Assembly: GCA_945828175.1 (NCBI GenBank)
Contig: CALZQD010000082.1
Coordinates: 1 to 7,254, forward strand
Origin: an uncultured Bacteroidales bacterium
GTDB lineage: Bacteria; Bacteroidota; Bacteroidia; Bacteroidales; Muribaculaceae
Direction of reading: 5' to 3'
DNA: 7,254 nucleotides
The position numbers were made by a program, and so were the translations under genes. Below are positions 1-6,078 of the stretch, piece by piece. The notes below the pieces were generated by a model. It was not told the DNA's origin. It ran no database searches and saw only the letters and a list, made by a program, of their open reading frames with translations. The stretch's first letter is position 1; the number at the start of each line of letters is the position of its first letter.

Positions 1-46
1 TACACACTGCATATCGTCGGCAGCGTCAGATGTGTATAAGAGACAG
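1..46 (+). other. Synthetic Nextera P5/i5 sequencing adapter (not genomic)
   Basis: Positions 14-46 match the 33-base Nextera read-1 transposon adapter, and 28-46 is the 19-base Tn5 mosaic end (AGATGTGTATAAGAGACAG). Positions 6-13 (ACTGCATA) match, as I recall it, Illumina i5 index S506, and 1-5 (TACAC) is the end of the P5 primer. The biological insert therefore starts at 47. Translation through the adapter gives the spurious N-terminal peptide MCIRDR in the recN frame, which should be trimmed from any predicted protein. Confidence 0.98.
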
Positions 47-47
47 G

Positions 48-620
48 ATTTCGGCTGCCCGCCAGAGCGCCGCGCAGACTTTTGCCGCCGCCCTCGAGGA
101 GGAAGCCCGTCCGCTCGGCATGAAGAATCTTCGCTGCACCATAGCGCTCACGCCTACGCGCCTGAGCCCCACGGGCATCGACGCCGTCGAATTCCTCTTT
201 GCGTTCAACAAAAACAGCTCGCCGCTGCCTGTGCGCGACACGGCGTCAGGCGGCGAGATTTCGCGACTGATGCTCGTCATCAAGACCATCGTCGGCCGCA
301 AGATGCAGCTGCCGACAATCATTTTCGATGAGATCGATACGGGTGTGTCGGGCGATATTGCCTCACGCATCGGCATGATGATGAGCCGCATAGCCGAAAA
401 CATCCAGGTCATCACCATCACCCATCTGCCGCAGGTTGCCGCCCGCGGCACAAGCCACTATAAAGTATACAAAGAAGACAACGAGACCTCGACCGAGACC
501 AAGCTGCGCCGTCTTGACGAGACGGGCCGCGTCGACGAGCTCGCGCTGATGCTCAGCGGCGACAGCTGCAACGCCGCCGCACGCGAGACGGCCCGGGTAT
601 TGCTCTCGGCTAAAAACTGA
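48..620 (+). CDS. recN: DNA repair protein RecN, C-terminal part (5' truncated)
   Basis: RecN is an SMC-like cytoplasmic ATPase that acts in double-strand-break repair and recombination. Only about 190 of the usual ~550 residues are present. The N-terminal Walker A lobe and the coiled-coil arms lie outside the window. The visible part is the C-terminal ATPase lobe. Counting from the first full codon at 48, the ABC signature TASGGEISRL starts near residue 65, Walker B with catalytic Asp-Glu (TIIFDEIDTGVSG) has D94 and E95, and the switch histidine in ITHLPQVAA is residue 126. The fragment ends in the usual RecN tail (MLSGD...AARETARVLL) with a TGA stop. The start is missing because the molecule was cut, so an upstream ATG at 30 is adapter sequence and not a real start. 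The rlmB-type gene follows after 14 bases, which suggests one transcript. The reading frame is clean, and nothing indicates a pseudogene. Confidence 0.96.
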   Translation: MSAARQSAAQTFAAALEEEARPLGMKNLRCTIALTPTRLSPTGIDAVEFLFAFNKNSSPLPVRDTASGGEISRLMLVIKTIVGRKMQLPTIIFDEIDTGVSGDIASRIGMMMSRIAENIQVITITHLPQVAARGTSHYKVYKEDNETSTETKLRRLDETGRVDELALMLSGDSCNAAARETARVLLSAKN

Positions 621-634
621 CATAAACAACGACA

Positions 635-1390
635 ATGGAAAAGAACGATTATATCTTCGGCCCGCGCGCCGTCATCGAAGCCATCGAATCAGGCAAGGAA
701 GTCGACAAGATTCTCATGAAGAAAGACTTCCACGGCGAAAACGCCGAGACATTATACAAGCTCGCCCGCGAGCTCAATATCCCCGTTCAGCGAGTGCCGG
801 TCGAACGCCTCAACCGCGTCACCCGCCGCAACCATCAGGGCGTAGTGGCCTTTATGTCGGCTGTCACATATCACAGACTCGACCATGTCGTGCCGGCGCT
901 CTACGAAGACGGCGTGATGCCCTTCCTGCTTGTGCTCGACGGCATTACCGACGTCAGAAACTTCGGCGCCATCTGCCGTACGGCCGAATGTTGCGGCGTC
1001 AACGCCGTCGTCATCCCCGAGCATGGCAGCGTCACTGTCGGCGCCGACGCCATCAAAACCTCTGCCGGAGCTCTCCATCATCTGCCCGTCTGCCGCGAGC
1101 GCAATCTCGCCGGTGCGGTCACCTTCCTCAAAGACAACGGCTACCGTATCGTCGCCGCCTCAGAGAAGGCCGACATCAACTATACTCTCGGCGACTACAC
1201 CGTGCCCGTCGCCATCGTCATGGGTGCCGAGGACGTAGGCATTTCGCCCGCCGTGCTCGAGCTCTGCGACACACGCGTGTCGATACCGATGTTCGGCCAT
1301 ATTGGTTCGCTCAACGTCGGTGTCGCCGCCGGCGTGATGATGTATGAGGTAGTGCGCCAGCGCCTTGCCGCCGATCTCGAGGTCATCTGA
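635..1390 (+). CDS. rlmB: 23S rRNA (guanosine-2'-O-)-methyltransferase, RlmB/TrmH (SpoU) family
   Basis: This is a complete 251-residue SPOUT methyltransferase. RlmB uses S-adenosylmethionine to methylate the 2'-hydroxyl of G2251 in the 23S rRNA P-loop. The N-terminal substrate-binding domain (about residues 5-78) begins with IFGPRAVIEAI, typical of the family. The three SpoU motifs follow: motif 1 LDGITDVRNFGAICRTAE (101-118) with N109 and R115, motif 2 VMGAEDVGIS (195-204) with E199, and motif 3 IPMFGHIGSLNVGVAAG (217-233) with S225 and N227 in the trefoil-knot cofactor site. Length and motif order match RlmB rather than the shorter TrmH tRNA enzymes. The exact target base is inferred from family membership. 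The ATG at 635 is preceded by an A-rich leader (aacaacgaca) with no Shine-Dalgarno, as is normal for Bacteroidetes. It lies 14 bp after recN, probably in the same transcript, and converges with the superoxide dismutase gene. Confidence 0.93.
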   Translation: MEKNDYIFGPRAVIEAIESGKEVDKILMKKDFHGENAETLYKLARELNIPVQRVPVERLNRVTRRNHQGVVAFMSAVTYHRLDHVVPALYEDGVMPFLLVLDGITDVRNFGAICRTAECCGVNAVVIPEHGSVTVGADAIKTSAGALHHLPVCRERNLAGAVTFLKDNGYRIVAASEKADINYTLGDYTVPVAIVMGAEDVGISPAVLELCDTRVSIPMFGHIGSLNVGVAAGVMMYEVVRQRLAADLEVI

Positions 1391-1403
1391 CGGAAAGAGA
1401 AAA

Positions 1404-1427
1404 GGAGGTGCTCTCACGAGTACCTCC
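1404..1427 (-). terminator. Hairpin terminator between converging rlmB and sodB
   Basis: Positions 1404-1413 (GGAGGTGCTC) pair with 1418-1427 (GAGTACCTCC) around the loop TCAC. Read as plus-strand RNA this is ten pairs including one G-U. Read as minus-strand RNA the same position is an A-C mismatch, but there the hairpin is followed by the T-rich tract TTTTCTCTTT (1403 down to 1394). It therefore fits best as the terminator of the minus-strand superoxide dismutase, whose stop lies about 62 bases upstream, and may also stop recN-rlmB transcripts from the other side. The remainder of the 1391-1488 spacer shows only a short tandem repeat of the type tgctgtca near 1463-1480. Confidence 0.6.
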
Positions 1428-1488
1428 CCTTCCATTCATCACATTATGCTTAAAATTAAAGATGCTGTCATTGCTGTCAGTATGTTTC

Positions 1489-2064
1489 TCAGTATCTGTC
1501 GGCTACAATATCCCAATCTACGATATCCCACAGCTTCTTGAGATATGCAGCGCGAGCGTTGCGGTAGTCGATGTAGTAGGCGTGTTCCCATACGTCGAAG
1601 GTCAACAGCGGCACGAGGCCGTCTTTTAGCGGATTCTGCGCATTGTTGCCTTGCGAGATGAAAAGCTTGCCGTCGTCGTCGCGAGAAAGCCATACCCAGC
1701 CTGAGCCGAAGAGCGAGGCTCCTGCCTGCTCGAAAGCTTCCTTGAACTTGTCAAACGAGCCGAAGTCGCGGTCGATAGCGCGGCGCAGGTCGCCTGTGGG
1801 TTCGCGGCTGCCGTTAGGCGAGAATGTAAAGAAATAGAAGATGTGGTTCCAGGCCTGAGCGGCGTTGTTGTAAAGAGCGCCGTCCGAGTTACGGATTATC
1901 TCCTCGAGATCCATATCTTCATACTCAGTGCCCTTGATGAGCTTGTTGAGGTTGTCGATGTAGGCTTTCTCATGTTTGCCGTAGTGGTAGTCGATGGTCT
2001 CGCGGCTGATTACCGGTTCGAGAGCGTCAGGCTGATAGGGTAATGTGGGTTGTTCGTATGTCAT
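1489..2064 (-). CDS. sodB: Superoxide dismutase, Fe/Mn family (probably Fe-type)
   Basis: This is a complete 191-residue cytoplasmic enzyme that converts superoxide to hydrogen peroxide and oxygen. All four metal ligands are visible: H27 (in IDYHYGKH), H74 (in NNAAQAWNH), D157 and H161 in the family signature DVWEHAYY. The outer-sphere glutamine is Q70 in the N-terminal helix, the position used by Fe-type enzymes such as E. coli SodB, and the Mn-type glutamine in the C-terminal half is absent (GNNAQNPL). Residue 155, two before the aspartate ligand, is threonine, whereas the cambialistic Porphyromonas gingivalis enzyme has glycine. This points to iron preference, which is inference from published mutagenesis as I remember it. 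There is no signal peptide. The ATG follows an A/T-rich leader, and I see no convincing consensus promoter for it in 2065-2195. It is transcribed towards rlmB and divergently from the secreted-protein gene. Confidence 0.97.
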   Translation of the reverse strand: MTYEQPTLPYQPDALEPVISRETIDYHYGKHEKAYIDNLNKLIKGTEYEDMDLEEIIRNSDGALYNNAAQAWNHIFYFFTFSPNGSREPTGDLRRAIDRDFGSFDKFKEAFEQAGASLFGSGWVWLSRDDDGKLFISQGNNAQNPLKDGLVPLLTFDVWEHAYYIDYRNARAAYLKKLWDIVDWDIVADRY

Positions 2065-2195
2065 ATCTTTATCAGTTTTATATTGTTTTCATAGATAAAA
2101 CATCGCCTCGCGCCATTAGTTCAGCCTTACAAGCATTTTAGCATCAGTTAATGCAATATGTTAAAAGCTTTTAGCCGGAATTATAAGAAAATATA

Positions 2196-2227
2196 TTTGT
2201 TGGGTTCGGTAAAAATGTATATATTTG
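2196..2227 (+). promoter_or_regulatory. Bacteroidetes-type sigma-ABfr promoter for the secreted protein gene
   Basis: A -33 element TTTG (2196-2199, followed directly by TTG) and a -7 element TATATTTG (2220-2227, consensus TAnnTTTG) are separated by 20 bases, within the range established for Bacteroides housekeeping promoters. Transcription would start around 2233-2235, giving a leader of about 40 bases that is very A/T-rich and lacks a Shine-Dalgarno, as in strongly translated Bacteroidetes genes. The octamer TATATTTG also occurs at 2192-2199, so the -33 site is itself embedded in a second copy of the -7 motif, 28 bases upstream. Whether that copy works as a second promoter cannot be told from sequence. 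Confidence 0.75.
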
Positions 2228-2275
2228 TCGATAATTAAAAACTATATTCAATTATTAACTAAAAAACAGTTACTT

Positions 2276-3088
2276 ATGAAAAAAACTTTACTCTCAATCT
2301 TCTTCGCATCTGCCTGCATGATGATGTCAGCACAGGATGCAACCGTTTATTTCTCAGAGGACTTTGAGTGGCTCGAACCGTGGTCAAGCCAAAAGCCCGC
2401 CGGTCAGACCATCGAAGAGAACAACCCTGACGCAACAGCCCAGCAGCTCGGTACAAACAAAGTTGATGAGGTTTCGACATTCGAAGCTCTCCAAGCTAAA
2501 GGTTATGATTTCGTCGCAACCCACACCCCTTCTAAAGACGAGCGCAAACCGCAGGCTCAGATTTATCTTCAGCGTAATTATCTGAAATTCGGTCTTACCG
2601 GTTATCAGAGCGGTATCGTTCTTCCCTCAATCACCAATGTTCCCGCAGACGCCAAACTCGCACTCTCATTTGATACAAGCTCACAGCGTCAGGGCTCAGG
2701 TGTATGGGATGAAACCAGACTTGTCGTAATTGTCGCTAACGGTGATGATGTCAAGTCATATGAACTCGATGTTCCCCTTCCCGAAGAAGGTGGAGCATAC
2801 CGTTGGTATAATGTCAACGTCGAACTCACCGGTGCTACAGTTGCTGCCGATACAAAAATCACAATCCGCAACGCCGATTCACAGTGGCCCAGCGCGAAAG
2901 CTCTCCGCTGGTATATCGACAACATCAAACTCTACAACGCCGAAAGCGGTGCTGTCGCTGACATCGTTGTTGACGAAAACGCTCCCGTTGAATACTTCAA
3001 CCTCCTCGGTGTTCGCGTAGAGAACCCCGAAAACGGCATCTATATCCGTCGTCAGGCAGGTAAAGTGTCAAAAGTTCTCGTTAAATAA
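2276..3088 (+). CDS. Secreted jelly-roll-like protein with C-terminal sorting-like module; function unknown
   Basis: This is a 270-residue protein that I cannot assign to a named function. It has a signal peptide (MKK, then a hydrophobic stretch to about residue 19) with probable cleavage in MMMSA|QD. Cys14 sits in ASAC, a poor lipobox, so a lipoprotein is less likely. The mature start TVYFSEDFEWLEPW (24-37) and the segments LALSFDTSS (128-136), WYNVNVELTG (178-187) and LRWYIDNIKLY (210-220) resemble beta-sandwich modules of the choice-of-anchor/carbohydrate-binding type. The last ~33 residues (VEYFNLLGVRV...GIYIRR...KVLVK) resemble the short C-terminal beta module of many Prevotella and Muribaculaceae exported proteins, similar to type IX sorting domains. 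The ATG at 2276 was chosen because it directly opens the signal peptide. An in-frame TTG at 2225 lies inside the -7 box and cannot be the start. GC is visibly lower than in the neighbours, with many GTT, GGT and CGT codons, which may reflect high expression or a different origin. Confidence 0.85.
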   Translation: MKKTLLSIFFASACMMMSAQDATVYFSEDFEWLEPWSSQKPAGQTIEENNPDATAQQLGTNKVDEVSTFEALQAKGYDFVATHTPSKDERKPQAQIYLQRNYLKFGLTGYQSGIVLPSITNVPADAKLALSFDTSSQRQGSGVWDETRLVVIVANGDDVKSYELDVPLPEEGGAYRWYNVNVELTGATVAADTKITIRNADSQWPSAKALRWYIDNIKLYNAESGAVADIVVDENAPVEYFNLLGVRVENPENGIYIRRQAGKVSKVLVK

Positions 3089-3120
3089 TAAAGAGACAAC
3101 TAATTAAGCCTAATAGAATG

Positions 3121-3148
3121 CAGGGCGGCTCTGAAAAGAGCCGCCCTG
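3121..3148. terminator. Strong bidirectional hairpin terminator with GAAA tetraloop
   Basis: A perfect 12-bp stem (CAGGGCGGCTCT at 3121-3132 with AGAGCCGCCCTG at 3137-3148) closes on a GAAA tetraloop in plus-strand RNA, a stable GNRA-type loop. Allowing one bulged T at 3149, the outer bases AATG (3117-3120) pair with CATT (3150-3153). On the plus strand a T-rich tract (tcattttatatttt) follows. It lies 32 bases after the stop of the secreted-protein gene and about 22 bases past the stop of the converging porin gene, so it probably serves both. Confidence 0.85.
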
Positions 3149-3169
3149 TCATTTTATATTTTATGAGAG

Positions 3170-4468
3170 TTAGAAACTGTACTGGAGCATAGCCTCGAAG
3201 CGGTTGGCTTTGTTGTGGAGGCCGCTGTAGTCCTTGCGGGTGCCGAAAAGATACTCGCCGCCTACCTTGAAATTTTCAGTTATATTGTAGTATAGGTTGG
3301 CCGAGACATACTGGGTATAGCGGTATGTGTCGCCGCTGAGACGGTCGCAGTCGTAGAGGCGGGCGTTGCTGTAGTCGGTCGAAACCATTACCTTAGGAGA
3401 AACCTGCCAGGCGAGACCGGCGGTGAGGGCGCCGATGGCCGGAGCCGTCATGCGTCCGGCGGTTGTCGACGGGATGAGGTTATAGTCGGCGTCGGAGAGG
3501 TCGTTGATATATGTGGCGATGCCCTTGCCGTAGACATAATGGCCGAAGATGTCGAGGCCGCCGACGATGTTGGCGATGGTGCTGAACTGCACGCCCCAGC
3601 CCGATTCAAAGCGGTTCTTGCCCTTGACGAGGTCGCGGTAGCTAATGCGGCGGAATATGCCCGAGAGGCGCACATGGCTGTCGCTCTTGCCCCATGAATA
3701 CTGGACGTAGGCGGGGATATCGGGGCAGCGCTGGTTGATGGCCTGCTCAGACGAGCTCAGCTGATAGCCCGCCGTTGGAATCTCGAGTGAGGCGCCTACC
3801 GAGAAGCCTTTGCCGAGTTTGACGGCATACTTGAACATGATGTTGCGCTTGTCGACCTGACCTGAGGGACCCTGCGGGTCGATGGTCGGCGCCTGGCTCT
3901 CGGGGTCGGAGAAGACCGAGTGGGCCAGACCGGCTGTGACATTGCCGAGGCTGACGTAGGCCTGCTTGAGCTTGAGGCCATAGCCGCCGTTGTCGCCAGT
4001 GAAATCGGTCTGGATGTAGACGATTACACGGCCGAATTTCGTGGGCTTGGTGACGAGTTTGAGGAAAATCGTCGAGTGAGAGGCGTCGGCGCCGAAGCGG
4101 TTGCGCTGGGCCGGGTCGCGCGGCACGGGGATGTCGAAGGTCGTGAAGCCGTTGTCGTCGATGGCGCCGTTGAAGTCATACATGGCCGAAGCCTTGACGT
4201 AGCCGCCGATGCCGAGGGCGACCTTGCCCTGACGGTCGAAGAAGAGGAAGCGCGGAGCGCCCGGGTCGTTGAACGACAGACCCTCGCGCGAGTAGAGCAC
4301 GGCGATGTGGTCGGCGACGCCGGGGGCGGTGCTGTCGCCGCTGAGTATCAGAACGCACTTGGGAATGCCGTCGGTCGGCGTCTGAACAGGCTTGACCGCG
4401 AAAACGGCTGTCGAAGACATCACTGAGCATAATGTGATGAATATGAGAGCTTTTTTAAGCAGTGTCAT
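3170..4468 (-). CDS. DcaP-like outer-membrane porin
   Basis: This is a complete 432-residue outer-membrane beta-barrel protein. Residues 1-24 form a signal peptide (MTLLKKALIF..., cleavage after VFA). The mature part opens with a short segment (about 25-82) and then the family-like first strand KVALGIGGYVKASAMYDFNG (82-101), which resembles DcaP porins (GGYVK.D..YDF). Alternating hydrophobic/aromatic strands continue to the end, for example GRVIVYIQTDFTG (146-158), FSVGASLEIPTAGYQ (222-236), WGVQFSTIANIVGGLDIFGHYVYG (291-314) and QYVSANLYYNITENFKVGGEYLFG (386-409). The chain ends in the aromatic signal ...MLQYSF typical of BAM-inserted barrels. DcaP porins form trimers that admit small, often negatively charged solutes, but the substrate here cannot be read from sequence. 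Start ATG (4466-4468) has an A/T-rich leader without Shine-Dalgarno. No clear consensus promoter is seen in 4469-4540, although the M16 terminator at 4541-4572 implies independent transcription. The length is usual for the family. Confidence 0.82.
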   Translation of the reverse strand: MTLLKKALIFITLCSVMSSTAVFAVKPVQTPTDGIPKCVLILSGDSTAPGVADHIAVLYSREGLSFNDPGAPRFLFFDRQGKVALGIGGYVKASAMYDFNGAIDDNGFTTFDIPVPRDPAQRNRFGADASHSTIFLKLVTKPTKFGRVIVYIQTDFTGDNGGYGLKLKQAYVSLGNVTAGLAHSVFSDPESQAPTIDPQGPSGQVDKRNIMFKYAVKLGKGFSVGASLEIPTAGYQLSSSEQAINQRCPDIPAYVQYSWGKSDSHVRLSGIFRRISYRDLVKGKNRFESGWGVQFSTIANIVGGLDIFGHYVYGKGIATYINDLSDADYNLIPSTTAGRMTAPAIGALTAGLAWQVSPKVMVSTDYSNARLYDCDRLSGDTYRYTQYVSANLYYNITENFKVGGEYLFGTRKDYSGLHNKANRFEAMLQYSF

Positions 4469-4540
4469 AATTTGTGAGAATTTGTTAATATTGAAATACT
4501 AACACTTGCCGACGCCGATTTGTTTGTCGTGGATACGAAA

Positions 4541-4572
4541 AAAGCGCGCACCGGGTTGTCGGTGCGCGCTTT
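4541..4572 (-). terminator. Rho-independent terminator of the M16 protease gene
   Basis: AAAGCGCGCACC (4541-4552) pairs perfectly with GGTGCGCGCTTT (4561-4572), and G4553-C4560 can add a thirteenth pair. On the minus strand the stem runs into six consecutive T residues (4543 down to 4538), the standard intrinsic terminator pattern. It sits 25 bases downstream of the protease stop at 4597 and before the porin start at 4468, separating the two minus-strand genes into different transcripts. The rest of the 4469-4596 spacer holds only the A/T-rich porin leader. Confidence 0.88.
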
Positions 4573-4596
4573 GCGGGTTATGGTGCTTTGGCCGAT

Positions 4597-5910
4597 TTAT
4601 TCGGCATTGGCTTCGGCGTTAGCAGCTTCGGGAGCTTCGGCAGCCTCGGGGTCGAGGATGACGACGCGGTAGTTGTTCTGGTCGAGGAGCTCTTTCATGA
4701 AGGCCTTGACGTCGTCGACGGTGATGGCCTTGGCGGTGTCGCTGATTTCAGTGGCGATGAACTTGCCGTTGACAGTCGATGCGGCAATCGCGCCTGACCA
4801 GTAGCCGTTGTCTTCGATGTCATTCGAGATGTTCTTGATGACATATTCGCGGGCCGGAGTGAGCTCTTCGGTGCTGACGCTGTCTTCCATGCTGTAGATG
4901 ATGTCGTGGATGGCAGTGAGCACCTCAGCCTTGGTTTCGGGCTTGAAGGGGAAGGCTGTCTGAAGCACGGTGTTGATTTCGCCGACGCGCGACATGTCGC
5001 CCATCATCTGAATCGAGTAGGTGGCGCCCATCTCCTCGCGGATTTTCTTGAGCAGACGGTTAGAGAGAATCTGGCCGGTGATGCCTGTGAGCACTTTGTT
5101 CTTGGTGCTGTAGGGCAGCTGGCCGAAGACGCCGACGAAGGCGTAGCTCTGAGGCGTCTGCATTTTTGTTGTGAAGGTGTTGGTCTCGGTGCCCTTGACG
5201 GGTTCGAGTCCGGCAACCCATGAAGTGTTGGTCAGAGATGCTGATGCGTCGACGGGAATCGTGGCGATATACTGCTCGACGAGGGGCTTTAATGTGGCGA
5301 GGTCGATGTTGCCGGCGAAGACGAAGGTGAAGTCGGTCGGGGCGGCAAGCATCTTTCTGACGATGTCGAGAGTGGCCTCACGCGAAGCCTCGTCGATGAC
5401 TTTGGTCGAGAGCATCTGGCGTTTGGGTGAGTTGTAGATGGTCTGGAGCAGCTTTTCGCTGAAGATATAGTTGGGTGTGGTCTCCTGGTTCGAGAGAACG
5501 CCCTTGAGCATGTTGCGGGTGGCGTTGAACTCGTCTTCAGAGATTGTGAAGGCGGTGAAGTTCATGTAGATGAGCTCCATGAGCTTGGTGAGGTCCTTGA
5601 CGGTAGTCTTGCCCTCGGCCTCGCGCATATATGTTTCGAAGGTGAAATCGAGCGATACCTGAGTGCCCTGGAGGTATTTCGAGAGGTCAGAGTAGCTGTA
5701 GTCGCCGAGACCGTGCTGGCTGATACCCATTGGCAGGAGGACTACCGACGAAGCGAGGCTGTCGTCGATGACCGATGTGCCGCCCTTGGCGTCGGCTGTG
5801 AAGGTGATTTCGTCGTTCTTGAATTCGGTGGGTTTGACGATGACTTTGATTCCGTTGCTGAGGGTCCACTCGGTGGCGTCCATCTCGTCGAGGTGTCTCT
5901 CGGCTACCAC
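4597..5910 (-). CDS. M16 (pitrilysin-like) zinc protease, C-terminal half, separated by in-frame stops
   Basis: This is the second M16 lobe of a two-lobe protease of the ~930-residue Bacteroidales type. The range runs from the GTG at 5910 (437 residues), but family-like sequence in the same frame continues upstream to 6018 (SQVKEAIESVDAEEIEPY..., then EPLIPALPAVGSVVAERHLD), so 5910 is probably not a natural start. No in-frame ATG exists between the last TAA (6019-6021) and 5883. Numbered from 5910, ATEWTLSNGIKVIVKPTEFK (12-31) opens the lobe. The region corresponding to HxxEH (about 50-70) has no zinc motif, as expected for the non-catalytic half, and NRLLKKIREEMGATYSI (284-300) is the conserved C-terminal Arg/Tyr substrate-contact motif. 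The protein ends in an Ala/Glu-rich low-complexity tail (EAAEAPEAANAEANAE). In intact enzymes the lobes close into a chamber that degrades peptides. This lobe alone should be inactive. A terminator follows. Confidence 0.85.
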   Translation of the reverse strand: MVAERHLDEMDATEWTLSNGIKVIVKPTEFKNDEITFTADAKGGTSVIDDSLASSVVLLPMGISQHGLGDYSYSDLSKYLQGTQVSLDFTFETYMREAEGKTTVKDLTKLMELIYMNFTAFTISEDEFNATRNMLKGVLSNQETTPNYIFSEKLLQTIYNSPKRQMLSTKVIDEASREATLDIVRKMLAAPTDFTFVFAGNIDLATLKPLVEQYIATIPVDASASLTNTSWVAGLEPVKGTETNTFTTKMQTPQSYAFVGVFGQLPYSTKNKVLTGITGQILSNRLLKKIREEMGATYSIQMMGDMSRVGEINTVLQTAFPFKPETKAEVLTAIHDIIYSMEDSVSTEELTPAREYVIKNISNDIEDNGYWSGAIAASTVNGKFIATEISDTAKAITVDDVKAFMKELLDQNNYRVVILDPEAAEAPEAANAEANAE

Positions 5911-6018
5911 TGAGCCGACGGCGGGAAGCGCGGGGATGAGGGGTTCGCTCTTGACTTCGTCTTTATAAGGCTCGATTTCCTCGGCGTCGACCGATTCGAT
6001 GGCCTCTTTGACCTGAGA

Positions 6019-6078
6019 TTAGCGCCGGTTGAGGAAATTCTCGTTTTAAGCTAGAATCGACATGAACACTCTGTATTA
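6019..6078 (-). other. 60-base garbled segment with three in-phase TAA codons inside the M16 gene
   Basis: On the minus strand the reading frame of the N-terminal half continues in exactly the same phase into the C-terminal half, broken only by TAA at 6078-6076, 6048-6046 and 6021-6019. The interrupted residues read *YRVFMSILA*NENFLNRR*. The flanks SFLPSIVTE and SQVKEAIESV look normal for the family. As I recall Bacteroidales homologues, this spot holds about 20 residues of the kind KN-x-V-V...PEKEG...PTK, so the segment replaces family sequence without changing its length. GC is about 40 percent here against roughly 60 percent around it. The cause, whether mutation cluster, gene decay or base-call/assembly error, cannot be settled from this sequence. 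Confidence 0.75.

Noticed and set aside
1401..1410. AAAGGAGGTG, a full-length Shine-Dalgarno-like sequence after rlmB
   Set aside because: No start codon lies at a suitable distance, the following frame is antisense to sodB, Bacteroidetes rarely use such sites, and the bases form one arm of a terminator hairpin.
2065..2195. Promoter for sodB on the minus strand
   Set aside because: The region is A/T-rich, but I found no TAnnTTTG box with a properly spaced TTTG on that strand, so I do not call one.
3920..4426. Open plus-strand frame of 168 codons opposite the porin
   Set aside because: It lies wholly antisense to a clear porin gene, has a skewed Val/Ala/Glu-rich translation caused by GC-rich codons on the other strand, and has no family features.
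6019..6078. Translational bypass (T4 gene 60-like) or stop-codon reassignment at the three TAA codons
   Set aside because: The segment replaces rather than inserts codons relative to recalled homologues. I see no matching take-off and landing codons with a strong hairpin (only a weak 5-bp ATTCT/AGAAT pairing), and TAA serves as the normal stop of other genes here, such as the porin.
6019..6078. Small inversion restoring the frame
   Set aside because: Reading the segment in the opposite orientation gives further stops and no family-like residues in any frame.
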